The position numbers and the translations under genes were made by a program. The notes under the pieces are model-generated. The model ran no database searches and was not told where the DNA came from. It saw only the letters and a list, made by a program, of their open reading frames with translations. A stretch of 64,000 bases of DNA from Platerodrilus igneus (taxonomy: Eukaryota > Arthropoda > Insecta > Coleoptera > Lycidae), in assembly GCA_036346225.1 (NCBI GenBank), contig JARFIW010000999.1:4509001-4573000 (forward strand). The letters run 5' to 3'. This document shows, piece after piece, positions 11,500 through 21,217 of this stretch (position 1 is its first letter; every line of letters starts with the position of its first letter).

Positions 11500-11727
11500 T
11501 TAAAATAAAATAATCCTTACAATCTGCTGGCTTCTACTGACCTCTCTCCTAATCTTCTTGTCCAACATTTTCTCGAACATTTTATAAAGTAAGAAAATAA
11601 CCAACAACGCTAAAATTGTACCTGACGTAATGCCTATTACATCAGAATTTGAATATCTATTTATCGAACCATTATTAATTCCAGTTTGTGCAATAGCTAC
11701 TTCTTCTTTGGAATTGCTGGTGCCCAT
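11500..11727 (-). CDS. Small ORF with myristoylation-like start and one membrane segment, first in gypsy-1
   Basis: This 75-codon frame lies between the primer-binding site and gag. It starts MGTSNSKEE, which fits the N-myristoylation pattern (Gly2, Ser6). After about 28 polar residues comes a ~20-residue hydrophobic run (GITSGTILALLVIFLLYKMF) followed by lysines and arginines (KKIRREVSRS), so a single-pass, membrane-anchored peptide is predicted. I do not recognise a homologue. It ends 30 bases before the next gag frame, so it may be the start of gag after a frameshift, or a separate leader ORF. Confidence 0.55.
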   Translation of the reverse strand: MGTSNSKEEVAIAQTGINNGSINRYSNSDVIGITSGTILALLVIFLLYKMFEKMLDKKIRREVSRSQQIVRIILF

Positions 11728-11838
11728 TTCAAATTTCGGTAATATATTATTATAATTTAATCTGTAGAATTGGTAGTACCGGCAAGACTCGCAGAATTAG
11801 CAGGACTGGCAGAATTAGCAGGACTGGCAGGATCGCCA

Positions 11839-12202
11839 TGTGGTGTTCTCTTGGGGTCTTTAGTAGAGGAGATTAGAAACAAAGTCGAAGACCATTTCAC
11901 ATTTAATTTAATTAACGCTTTAAAGTGCAGTACAACCGTCACATCTTAGGGTTAGACTGTTAATGTCCTTATTCTATATTAGTTCTTAACTGCTAACAAT
12001 AATTATGCAATTATGCTTACTTAATAATTCCAATTACACCTAGCCTAGAGTTCGTTGCACATGTACTTCCTATTGATTGTCTTACTGTACAATTCCGCAC
12101 TTTGCACTTCCTATAATAAGTCACTCACCTTTTAAAGGCATAAAACTTAATTCAATATAATAACTATAAATTATTAGGATATTCGGCTATTACACCATCA
12201 CA
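11839..12202 (-). repeat. gypsy-1 5' LTR with adjacent primer-binding site
   Basis: It is 364 bp. On the minus strand it is followed at once by TGGCGATCCTGCCAG (11824-11838), a plausible tRNA primer-binding site. The region 11760-11838 also repeats the phrase agcaggactggcagaat two to three times, so the leader has a short tandem repeat. Confidence 0.92.
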
Positions 12203-13039
12203 ATGACAAAAAAAAACAGATGATAATGAGTAGACTACAATAGTACTAATTACGGCGATATGTTCGCCACTAAGCTTTAGTAGTATTCTGTAGTAGTATA
12301 CTTTAAGGACTGAGATAGCACTTGACCATAGTAACAGAAATATTTCATGAGGTGAATGGTTAGCTTATAAATGGCCACTGTTAGTAGGTTACTAAAATAT
12401 TCACAGGCAGCCTCCGTAAAATCTTTAAGAGAGCTGTCGCATTAGTGATGTATTAGAGCTTCAAAAACTCACGCGGGGCTTCAAGTTCCCGTAATCATTG
12501 TAATAGTAGAACGGGCTTCATCCCAAGTATAATTTCGTATCCACGGAAGTCGTTCACTAGAACATCGATCTTATAGGCAAAGCAGGGTATAATCCAATCA
12601 GCACCAAAACCAGTTACCATAAGCGATAACATAAAATAAGGCCAGTAAAACCAACAAGCTGCAGATGGAAAAGAGCTACAAGCAACAATAATGTAACCAA
12701 ACAGCAAATAGTTTTCACACTTACCAAACACACAGGAAGTACAGAAAATCAGAAGAAACACCCCTATTTTCTCTTCAGGACAGATTGAAAGTGACCAACA
12801 ATTCGAAAATAAACCTTATTAAAATGTTTCACTATTGCAAACAATATCAGACCTTTCACTCTCGAGTAAAGCAGGAATAGAAATATGAATGAGAAAACCA
12901 GATATATGATAATGGATGAGCACCGATAAGAATATGTTATCTACTATGCAGCTATACATTTAAAAGTCAAAGGATAATAATTTGAATATTTATTGAGCTA
13001 ATAAGCCATAAACGTCCCTGTAATAGGAAAAAGGGATAT

Positions 13040-14007
13040 ATGAAAAGAAAAACAGAAAATTTTCAGTTTACGATAGGTGAACGTAGCACGTTGACAAAAT
13101 ACACCGAATCTTTGTCTTATTTCGAGCTACATATTACTTTGATCTCTTTGATTAAGTACACTCAACAAACTCATTTTTCAATTAAACTGGACGCCATCCA
13201 GTCTGGATCAGTTCTAAAAAAGAATTTTCACAAATTGTCCCCCTTTATTAGAGAACGAATCCTACGGGTTGGTGTCCGGCTGTCTCACGCACCCTTATCC
13301 TCTGAAAGGAAATTTCCCATCCTTTTACCTAGTAAAAGTCGCTTTACGGATTTATATATCAGTTTTGTCCATTTGAAATACTTCCACGAGGGTGTTCAAA
13401 TGGTTGATCATATCATCGGTCAACAATTTTGGATTGTTTCTAAGTAAGTAGTCAATTCGTCGTGTTCTGAGTCGGTGCGTGACTTGTTAGAAGACTGCTT
13501 CTGCCGCATCGCAGTCTCCTATGGACAACCTTCCTGCATGTCGAGTTACTCAAGTCAATCCCTTTTTGCGTTCGGGCGTCCACCTTGCTAGTCCTTTTTC
13601 TATTACCAGGTCTCGAGAAAGGGGTGCCAAAGTGATAAAAACGTATTTATGTTTTTATTTGCATGGCTACCAAGGCGCTGCATCTTGAATTAGTTTTTAA
13701 TCTGTCAACCGACGCCTTTCTCGCAGCTTTACGCCGATTTATTGCTAGGCGTGACCGTTGTGATCATCTGAGTAACTGCGGCACAAATTTTGGTGGTGCC
13801 CACCGACAGTTAATTTCCCTCGCAAAGTCCGCTATCTCTAAAGAACATATTTCTTGGCATTTTATACCGCCCTCTGCGCCTTATTTTAGTGGTTTGTGGA
13901 TGGCGGGTGTGAAGTCCGTTAACACCTTCCTTCTTCTTACCATAGGTGAACAAGTATTGACCTACGAAGAATTAGCACTGTCTTTGTTCAAATTGAGTCA
14001 ATCTTAA
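13040..14007 (+). pseudogene. BEL/Pao integrase, catalytic residues lost
   Basis: The frame at 13040-13447 covers the BEL/Pao zinc-binding domain lead (SPFIRERILRVGVRLSHA, then FPILLPSKSRFTDLYI, VHLKYFHEG). The frame at 13663-14007 covers the core (ATKALHLELVFNLSTDAFLAA and WHFIPPSAPYFSGLW). The usual SDNGTNF reads SNCGTNF, so the second catalytic aspartate is lost, and the usual GLWEAGVKS reads GLWMAGVKS, so the glutamate is lost. The 13448-13662 gap contains stops. The enzyme is dead. Confidence 0.85.
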
Positions 14008-14151
14008 ACTCGCGTCCTCTTCGTATTAATTGTTTCTTTGTTTTTCTTCGCAATAATTTAATTTTTCTTTTTGTTCGCCTTCTCTACATTTCCGTCACAC
14101 CCTTGGTAATTATTTTGGTTTTAAAAATGTCTTGCATTTTGGTGGGTGGTA

Positions 14152-14515
14152 TATTCCGTTTATATTTATAGTTAATTTACTGTTAGTTATAACATAAGGC
14201 GAAGCTTGCAGGTAACTCGCATCCATCTTGTGGACATTAAATGCCATTAGATTGTCGCGATTCAGCCTTCAAGCTACTCTGTGTTATTGATGTATCGCAA
14301 AAACTTAGTTTAAAGTGCGTTGTGCGTCGCTATGATATTTGTTAGACAGATACGAACTATTGTCAAAGTCGACAATTTACTACCAGTTTTTCGAACACCA
14401 CTAAATCTAATAACTTAGGTAAGTACTTGAAGGTTTCCGCTATTCTTATTGCTAAATATACATGTCCACTGATCTCAACCATCTGTGGTTATCAAAGTTA
14501 ACTGCCGCATTAACA
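14152..14515 (+). repeat. BEL/Pao 3' LTR
   Basis: It starts TATTCCG and ends ATTAACA, preceded by the purine tract ggtgggtggt and followed by the target duplicate AGCGT. It matches the 5' LTR. Confidence 0.9.
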
Positions 14516-14759
14516 AGCGTTTTTCTAATATTCGTCAGTTTAACGGAAATAATATACTTTACTTTTGAAATGTTTTATATCTAGGTTCATTCTGGTCTTA
14601 CTTTATTTACTATTTCTATACTTATTATTTGATTTTCTGTGATTACAAAATGCTTGCGTCTGTTGTAATCTTAGATATTACCAAACGCCTTCAAACTGTG
14701 TCGTATATTACAGATAGTTCTGAAATAACACAGATCTCTTACCTAAAAAGAATACTCAC

Positions 14760-14872
14760 CGGAAGAGCTTAGGAGCGTCTGCTGCTCGTCCAACGCCATT
14801 CTTTTTTTGCCAGTATAAGTTGTATCAAGATGGAGCATGGTGGGCTCTTTGCTCTAACGAGAAAGGTTGCAT
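14760..14872 (-). other. Exon-like segment with strong splice sites
   Basis: On the minus strand a pyrimidine-rich acceptor (ttttctatttcag) ends just before 14872, and a consensus donor (ggtgagtatt) begins at 14759, leaving a 113-base segment. One frame is open for 33 codons and then meets TAA, and the other two stop early, so it would be a non-coding, 5'-UTR or last-coding exon. No neighbouring exon is visible. I infer an exon only from the two splice signals. Confidence 0.35.
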
Positions 14873-15640
14873 CTGAAATAGAAAACTTGTATTAATTATT
14901 TTGTTTAAATCCCTGTACGAAAACCGTTAAAATTTAATGAAACAAGCACTTGCTTCAAAAATTTTATAAAATACAGAAACCAAAACATCAGGATAGCATT
15001 TATAATTCAGAAAACAATACATTCAAAAGGTAGGAGTATGAAACAACCATACTCCTAACTGATCAATAAGCATGTACGCATAAAACACACCTCAATTGAA
15101 AATGGACTCCTTCAACACCCCTCACAATACAAATAGAACCATTCACATGTACAATATAAACAAATTTCGGTACAAAATAAGTTTCAAACGCTACAGCAAA
15201 TCGGTGTTCCAGTCCGCTTTGTCAGTGTGAGCATCAGTGAACCATCCGAAGCTAACTTTCACGTAGCGGACCAGAAGACATTTGGATTGCTGCGGCGCTG
15301 TATCACTGCAGCTCTCGAATCATCTCAATCATCCATCTGAGAGGGGCGCACCACGGGCTTCTGCACTTGATGTACGCCAACATTTACCAAACTGTTCTTC
15401 TTAGAGCAGCTTTTGAAGTGGATTAAAACTCTTTATTAAGAAATTTCTTGCTCTTTTTGGAGCAATGTCAACCGCAATCATCGAACGACATCATGAAGAG
15501 GAAAGCTTCCGTGACGATCACACACATCGAAACTCACATGGAGATCGATTCCGCCAGCAGCAGTAGAACAAGAAACAACCACTCATAGGCCTCTGAGACC
15601 GAAGTCAAAGGAAAAAAGACTTCTACAAGAAAGATTTATA
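14873..15640. other. No gene recognised
   Basis: The stretch is mixed AT-rich sequence with a more GC-balanced block at 15190-15560 that has no long open frame. Nothing further can be supported. Confidence 0.4.
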
Positions 15641-15868
15641 CAAGAAAAATGATAGGCGAACATTTTCATAAAAATACGCTCTTGTTCGAATTAGAAATAA
15701 AATGGAAATCCGTGTGTGAGTGTTGTCACGCACGTTAAAGAGCCCTACCTTGCTTGGAACAGCAAGGGTTCGACAAAATTCAAAATTTTCCAGGTACAAG
15801 AATCGCTTCCTAGCCAATGTAGTAACTTTGAGTGGAGCATTGGAAAAAAAGCAAATCAAATGTAGAGG
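15641..15868 (+). mobile_element. SINE body, 5'-truncated (lacks the tRNA-like head)
   Basis: It matches the body of the SINE at 1590-1883 from aaaaatgataggcg through ccttgcttggaacagca to the 3' end near tgtagagg. The A and B boxes are absent, as expected for 5' truncation during retroposition. Confidence 0.8.
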
Positions 15869-15998
15869 TCTCCATCAGAAACATGACAGACTGCATCATC
15901 GTAGACGACGTCAAAGAAAAACTAACCAGCCGCAGGTACGCCGTCACTCGCGGGAACAAGCTACAAGGACGGTGCAAAAGACTACACTACTTTTGTTT

Positions 15999-16093
15999 GT
16001 CAATGCGCCACCTGAAGGTACTATATTGACCAGGAAACGATATTTTTTACCAGGAAATACTGAATTTTGCTAAACCTTTGCTGTTCCAAGCAA
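15999..16093 (-). mobile_element. SINE 3' fragment in opposite orientation
   Basis: The sequence caatgcgccacctgaagg... to ...gctgttccaagca is the reverse complement of the SINE 3' third (compare 29420-29520). It faces the copy at 15641-15868 across about 130 bases, so the pair could form a stem-loop if transcribed through. Confidence 0.7.
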
Positions 16094-18316
16094 CATGTGA
16101 CAAATAAGAGAATAGGATACGTTCTAAGGCATTGAGGAGTAGTGCGAGATAGGAAAAAAGAGAGAAAAAGGTATACCTAGATAAGAATATTGCACGCAGA
16201 TAGTAAAAGGTGTAAGCTGTGGAGTTTAAGGCTAGCTCAAAATAAATACGAAGCAATAGAAGTATGCGTTTAACCAGGACTGAAGACCTAATGAAAATGA
16301 GCATTGTAACGTTTGCTCGTCGACAATTATTGTCTATAGCTAAACTGCGCCAGTAACATAACAATCCGACTCATACACTGTGGGTTTTTGTTGTAGGTGG
16401 CAAATTCCTCGTCAGAACCCATCCCCAATCGTCTAATGAATTGCGGGAGATAAAAAATACTTTTATTATATAAGGGTCCTGATACCGTAATTTCCATAGT
16501 CGGCCATAATTCTTACGAAGTAGTAGATGGGGTTTCCTCGATAGCTTGCTTGGTAGTGTGATAAACAAAATAATCGTTGCTAAATTTCTCGATAGACAAG
16601 AGTGGATCGGAGGAACGGAGATAGATTATTGGATCTCATATATAGAAGGGGGATAGACGATAGTTAAGAGAGGGAAAATGCTAGTTAGGGTAGTGTGATT
16701 GTAAACAAGGAGTAAAAAGGAAAAGGAGATATTGAATACAGGTTAGACAAGAATACAGCGAACGGGTAGTAGAAGTAGAAAATATAGAAAGGGTACAAAG
16801 AAAGAAATAGGAAATTTTCGTATGTGAGTTGGACTAAAACAACCTGAATATGCATATTTTGAAAGCGTGCTTTTGAGTATAAAACTGGTGTCAGTTTGAG
16901 CGAGGGTTTCAGCGAATTTAACATCCGCTGTATATTTTCGTAGTAAATCGTTTGTTTGTTTTGAAAATTTCTTAGATTTGAAGACGGTTGGTGCACAGAT
17001 ACGAGTTTTAAGTCAAATTAATGAACGTTATCGGAGGAATTTTCAGAATTACCGACGCTTGAAAGTTGTTTGTGAGCGTGTGGTTTGTAGAAGCATGTCG
17101 ACGGTTTGAAAATTTACCAAGAAGGTCTATTTGTTTGTAGTGGTCTGTTTTAAGAATTGCAACTAGACACGGGGCAGGAGGGCTATATAAACATTAAGTG
17201 GCAGTGAGAGGTTCTCTTTTACTTCTCATCCAAGCTTCGAGTAATATTAGAAAGCCAATTATGTAACTAGTGGTTTTAATAAATTAATTTAAATTAATTA
17301 AAACATGCACAAGTTGGTGTATTGTTGCAAAAGCGGTTCAACGATTTATGCTGTACATTTGAATATACAAAGCTTGCGTCAGAACTGTAAGTAAAGATTG
17401 CCTGCTATTTTCGGTTGTTGGTGCAAGATAAGCATTTTATGGAGTAGTGGATATTAAATCGACGTGATGGGGTACTAAGGCAAGTTGAATCCGTAGATAA
17501 AATCTAAGGTTTGTAAGTACCGTAATTTGGTGGACAAGAGAATTGGATAGTACATTACCGTCGAGGAGGGCAAGATTCAACTTGGAGGTTGGTTCATGAA
17601 CGTGCAGTCATAGTCGAGGGCAACATCATCGATGGTATAGTTGCAGATCCATGTGAGGTGGTGCTTACCAGCTAACGATTTTTGTGAAACTTTATTCTGT
17701 TGTGTGCATTTGGTGCGTTATGACATTTCGGTGCCGTATTGGCATAATTTTAGAAATATTAAGGACAAAAGGGTTTACTTTTGAACTGTTATAGAGTACC
17801 CTTTGACCATATTTTTATGTGAGGATTTATCGTTATAAAATAAATTTTCTGTATCTGTTTATGTACAAATTAAAAGGGTCCATTGATGATTTCAGTGCAA
17901 AATTTAGCACATGCGTACAAAAAGGGTTCTTACTATGAGCTCATATTAGACCTGGAGTTAAAGTAAGGGTATGGTTAAGTCCAGTTACTTTACTGAATTT
18001 AATGATGAGTAAAGTTCTAGTGCAAATATTAGATTGCAAATGAATTATTGTGAAATGAGGATGATTGTAATGTAGTCTATGTGTGGAATAATTATTAGAT
18101 AAAGATTTGTTTTGTTGTATAGAATTTTCTGTTGGTATAGATTGTGTTAAATGTTTGATAATCGAGCTTTCTTTGGTAGAAAATAGGATAATTACTTAGG
18201 TACCCATTTCAGTCTATATCTGCTTCTGGGAATGGATAATTCATCATCATTTCATACTAAAATAAATACTACATAATCATTAAAAGAAAACGAACAAAAA
18301 TATGTCAGTACTACAA
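16094..18316. other. Intergenic, no gene recognised
   Basis: The stretch is AT-rich without a convincing ORF. A TATA-like string (ctatataaac) at 17182-17191 follows a GC-richer stretch and could be a promoter on the plus strand, but no initiator sits at the expected distance. Bases just left of 18317 would be the 3' untranslated region of the PDI segment. I see no poly(A) tract there. Confidence 0.4.
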
Positions 18317-19519
18317 TTACAATTCATCTCGCCGTGCAGTATCATCATCTTCAGTCTCTTCTTCAACTGGCTCTTCTGCTGCACCATCCTCAACACCACC
18401 TGACTCTACAAACTTAGATAACCCTTCAAAAGTCCTAGGACCATTGTAATCAATAACTTTGTTGTCTTCTTTCTTGTATAGTTTAATTGTAGGGAAGCTT
18501 GTAATACGAGTATGTTCGAGTTCATTTGCTGTGGAATCAATTTTAGCAATAACAACATCAACATTACTTTCAAAATGTTCTGCAACTTTTTCATAAATAG
18601 GGACCAACTGTTTACAATGAACACACCATGGAGCATAAAATTCTACAAGGACGTCCTTGAATTTATCTAGTACATTTTCATCGAAATTGCTTGCAACAAG
18701 AACACGCACGGGTTGTTTATTCCAATCTTCAGGAAGTTCTTGACTTAATAAATGTTGTTTAAGCTCACCTTTTAAGAACTTATCTACAAATGTAGTTATG
18801 CTTTCAGCATCAAGTTCGGACGATTCAGGTTTGAATTTTGACATTTCTTCCTCAAGTTTAATAATACGTGCAGTGGGAACCTCTTCTTTTTTAATTCCAA
18901 AGAATTCTAAAATTCGCTGGTGGTCTGGTGGTCCAAAGATCTTAGGTGCCGTTTCATGATTGAATTCTACGAGGTTTGGTAGCGACTCTGATGTAACAAA
19001 ACTTTTGATGTTCTGTTCAGTATGTTCACCTTCAAAAATGGAATTTCCTTCGTCGAACTGTTTAAATAAGACAATAGAACCACATGTAGCTTCATATTCC
19101 TTGTAAATTGCTTCGTCAGAAGTGATTCCGAACTGATAATCATCGACAGCATTAGCAACAGATAAATAAGCTTTAGCTTTATCTGAAGTTTGATCTGAGA
19201 AGAAACCAACAACTGCAACTTTATTTTCTTCAATAAATTGTTTAGCTTCATCGACTGTCTTAAGCTCTTTAGCTGCAGGACCAGTTTTCTTTTCAAGCCA
19301 AGCTACTATTTGGGCAGCATCACGTCCTCCTGAATAATCAATAGGCTGTCCATTTCTAAAGAATTTAAGGGTAGGATAACCTTTGACATCATATTCCTTA
19401 GCAAGATCTTCCTCTTCGGTAGCATCAATTTTACCAAGCTTTATCTTTGACTCTTTGTCTGCTAATTCTTTTGCAGCTTTGGAATATTCTGGTGCAAGGG
19501 CTTTACAATGTCCACACCA
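18317..19519 (-). pseudogene. PDI-like (P4HB family): Protein disulfide isomerase segment (5'-truncated, intronless)
   Basis: PDI forms and reshuffles disulfide bonds in the endoplasmic reticulum. The segment begins exactly at the first active site, [12 protein letters not shown] (residue 400 of the downstream frame), so the signal peptide and first ~40 residues of domain a are missing. Domains a, b, b' and a' follow in order. Domain b' is shortened by roughly 40 residues: KIFG runs straight into [12 protein letters not shown]. The second active site reads CVHC instead of CGHC. The acidic tail ends RDEL, an ER-retrieval signal. Without a signal peptide the product could not enter the ER. The frame is otherwise open for about 400 codons. 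Confidence 0.93.
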
Positions 19520-19525
19520 TAGTGT

Positions 19526-19906
19526 ATCGTCATAGCAAGCAGAATTTTTAAAAATTTGATCTATGTCAACCAAAAATTCTTCACGAGTATGGTATTTTTT
19601 TTGGTGCAAGTTATCTCGAATTGACTGTAAATCAATGGGTCGTTGGATAATATTTTGATAGTGTTCGACTAAATTCGCATTAACAGGAAATAAGAATGGT
19701 TGTACATCTGGCATATCATGAAGTTCATTTAAGATTTCTTCAAGAATACTAGATAGTATAACAATTGGATCGGTTGTTCGTCTATTGGCAGGTTTATTAT
19801 GTTTTGTCAGATAATCGCAATGTAGTTCAGAATTAGGCCGATACAGGTTTCTTGCATGCATTGTATCTCTAGGAACTTTCGAAACTAAGGTACTTCGTTT
19901 CATTTC
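19526..19906 (-). pseudogene. TAF1-like: TAF1 first bromodomain segment
   Basis: TAF1 is the large TFIID subunit, and its bromodomains bind acetylated histone tails. Residues ~298-397 of the frame match the TAF1 region from LHCDYLTK and NRRTTDP into [25 protein letters not shown] and [15 protein letters not shown]. The usual acetyl-lysine asparagine (in YNG) is replaced at the seam by YDD, so binding should be lost. The segment stops there, and the next codons are the PDI CGHC site. It is an internal fragment of a very large protein, without introns. The start of the fragment is uncertain within about 25 codons. Confidence 0.88.
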
Positions 19907-21217
19907 TTCAGAATGCATTTCGTAGAATAGAACATATGCTTCTGCTTTTACAAGTGTTTTAGAGGATATACTGCACACCTTGGAATCGTTATATTCATGC
20001 CATACAAATGAGTACGGGTGTCGACAGTATGCGATGTAATGGCCTTTCAACGTAGTCCCACTGTGTTTCGATATTGCATACAGGTTATAATGACAATTTC
20101 CAAGATTTATTTCTGCAGCGTAGTGTCGCATATCTAGACCTTCTAATGGAAAATCTATAGGCGTAGTTAGCTTTCTTTGATATGTACCTGTAGGTGAAAA
20201 CCGTTTTAAGTGTATCACCATTATTTTAGGAAACCTCTGTATGGACAGTGATTTGATGCATTTTCTCCTTTCTTTGCACTTAAAACATACTGGTTTTTCG
20301 TCGTCATCCAATGTTTCAGGCCTAGTAAAATTATCTAGACAAAGCTGTAACGTTAAGCAGCCAGTGTGCTTAGGTATAGCTAGTGATAGATCCCAAATGA
20401 CTTCGAAAGTTACAGAAGAATGATTACAGTGTGTGCAACGTACTGTTGATTTTAACTGTCCAGCGAAAATATCAACAATTTTGGAATTGTTACTTCTTAA
20501 ATATTGCTGCCAGGATTCATTACCTTTGTCAGAGTCACTTAATGGTTCATTTAATTCTGACAATATAGGAATTTGATTGGAGGTAACCTGATTAACGTCT
20601 TCATGAATACCATCTAGCAAGTACCGCATAAACTCTTGTGCGTCTTGTTGATAGAAGCCCATAAAACTAGGTGCAAATCGATGAAAGTGTGATTTCAAGT
20701 TATTAGTATTTATCACTTTGTCGAAAGTATCTTCAGACCACAGATCTTTTATTACTTGTGCAAAAGATTTAATTAAAGCTCATTTCATGGTTGAAGTGCT
20801 AGTATTGATATGCTTCGAAAACGCATTATGTTTAATATATTCAAGTAATAATTTTGTATTTGAGAGGCACCGAACAATACAGTTTATAAAACAAGTATTG
20901 CCAATATTTTCCAATCCTTTTTTGCCTAAATTTGTAATTGTATTTGAAAAATCATTTAAGTTCTTAAAGTAAGGATCGAGTTGTGATGCATTAATTGTAT
21001 GTTGGAGATGAGTAGATGTATTTGAAGAATGGCTCAATCTGTTAGAGCAATTAGGGTTTTTTGAAATTTCTTCTATTGTTAAAGCGATCAGTGTTTTATT
21101 TTCTTCCATGTCAACATTATTTAGCTGTTTCTTAAAGACAGTGCAAGATGATCGAATGTTTTGGTTTTCTAAACTGTAACATTTTGAAGGCAGATCAAAA
21201 ATTTCACTTAAATCTTT
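19907..21217 (-). pseudogene. USP2-like: USP2-like ubiquitin-specific protease segment
   Basis: This is a cysteine deubiquitinase that removes ubiquitin from proteins. The cysteine box GLENIGNTCFINC is upstream, with the catalytic Cys codon at 20891-20893. After an in-frame TGA (20780-20782) come [16 protein letters not shown], the zinc-binding pairs CTHC (residues 94-97) and CFKC (144-147), and the histidine box [15 protein letters not shown] (catalytic His226 of the downstream frame) with EYNDSKV supplying the Asn/Asp. All catalytic and zinc ligands are therefore present, split by one stop. It best resembles the USP2/USP21 group. An ATG at 21107-21109 could be the original start. The end (YVLFYEMH) leads into the TAF1 part. 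Confidence 0.92.

Larger units (their letters stand above)
6360..12202 (-). mobile_element. Ty3/gypsy retrotransposon with matching LTRs and ATGAC target duplication (gypsy-1)
   Basis: Two 364-bp LTRs bound 5.84 kb of DNA and are flanked by ATGAC at 6355-6359 and 12203-12207. On the minus strand the order is small membrane ORF, gag, protease, RT, RNase H, integrase. LTRs begin TGTGATGG and end CACCACA. The primer-binding site after the 5' LTR starts TGGCGATCCTGCC and the purine tract before the 3' LTR reads gcaccccgtggagg. Catalytic motifs of protease, RT and integrase are kept, but several frame breaks and stops divide the ORFs. No envelope gene is seen. It is the least damaged element here. 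Confidence 0.93.
5840..13008. mobile_element. Unclassified ~1.3-kb insertion with 7-bp target duplication, itself split by a gypsy element
   Basis: The heptamer TAAACGT occurs at 5833-5839 and 13009-13015. Removing everything between them plus one copy restores an open reading frame across the BEL/Pao pol (VRKKSKR followed by PCNRKKG). The inserted DNA is 5840-6359 plus 12208-13008, starts TGGGGACG and ends AAGCCA. I see no terminal inverted repeat, LTR pair, poly(A) tail or known protein. A hydrophobic 88-codon minus-strand frame at 12495-12761 is not recognisable. The class is unknown. Confidence 0.7.
2963..14515 (+). mobile_element. BEL/Pao LTR retrotransposon, split by nested insertions
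   Basis: Two related LTRs (2963-3321 and 14152-14515) are flanked by the same 5-bp target duplication, AGCGT, at 2958-2962 and 14516-14520. Between them lie BEL/Pao gag, RNase H and integrase remnants in the right order and strand. A foreign block at 5840-13008 interrupts pol. After removing that block and one target copy the element would be about 4.4 kb, shorter than the usual 6-7 kb because protease and most of RT are gone. A purine tract, ggtgggtggt, sits just before the 3' LTR. All coding parts are broken. Confidence 0.92.

Noticed and set aside
12495..12761. 88-codon hydrophobic minus-strand ORF, membrane-protein-like
   Set aside because: No recognisable family or splice context, and it lies in an unclassified insertion. 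AT-rich DNA readily gives hydrophobic frames.
17182..17191. TATA box of a host promoter
   Set aside because: No initiator at the usual ~30 bases and no gene downstream.
18317..19519. Genuine last exon of the host PDI gene
   Set aside because: No splice acceptor precedes the CGHC codons, the b' domain is shortened, and the frame continues from a TAF1 bromodomain.
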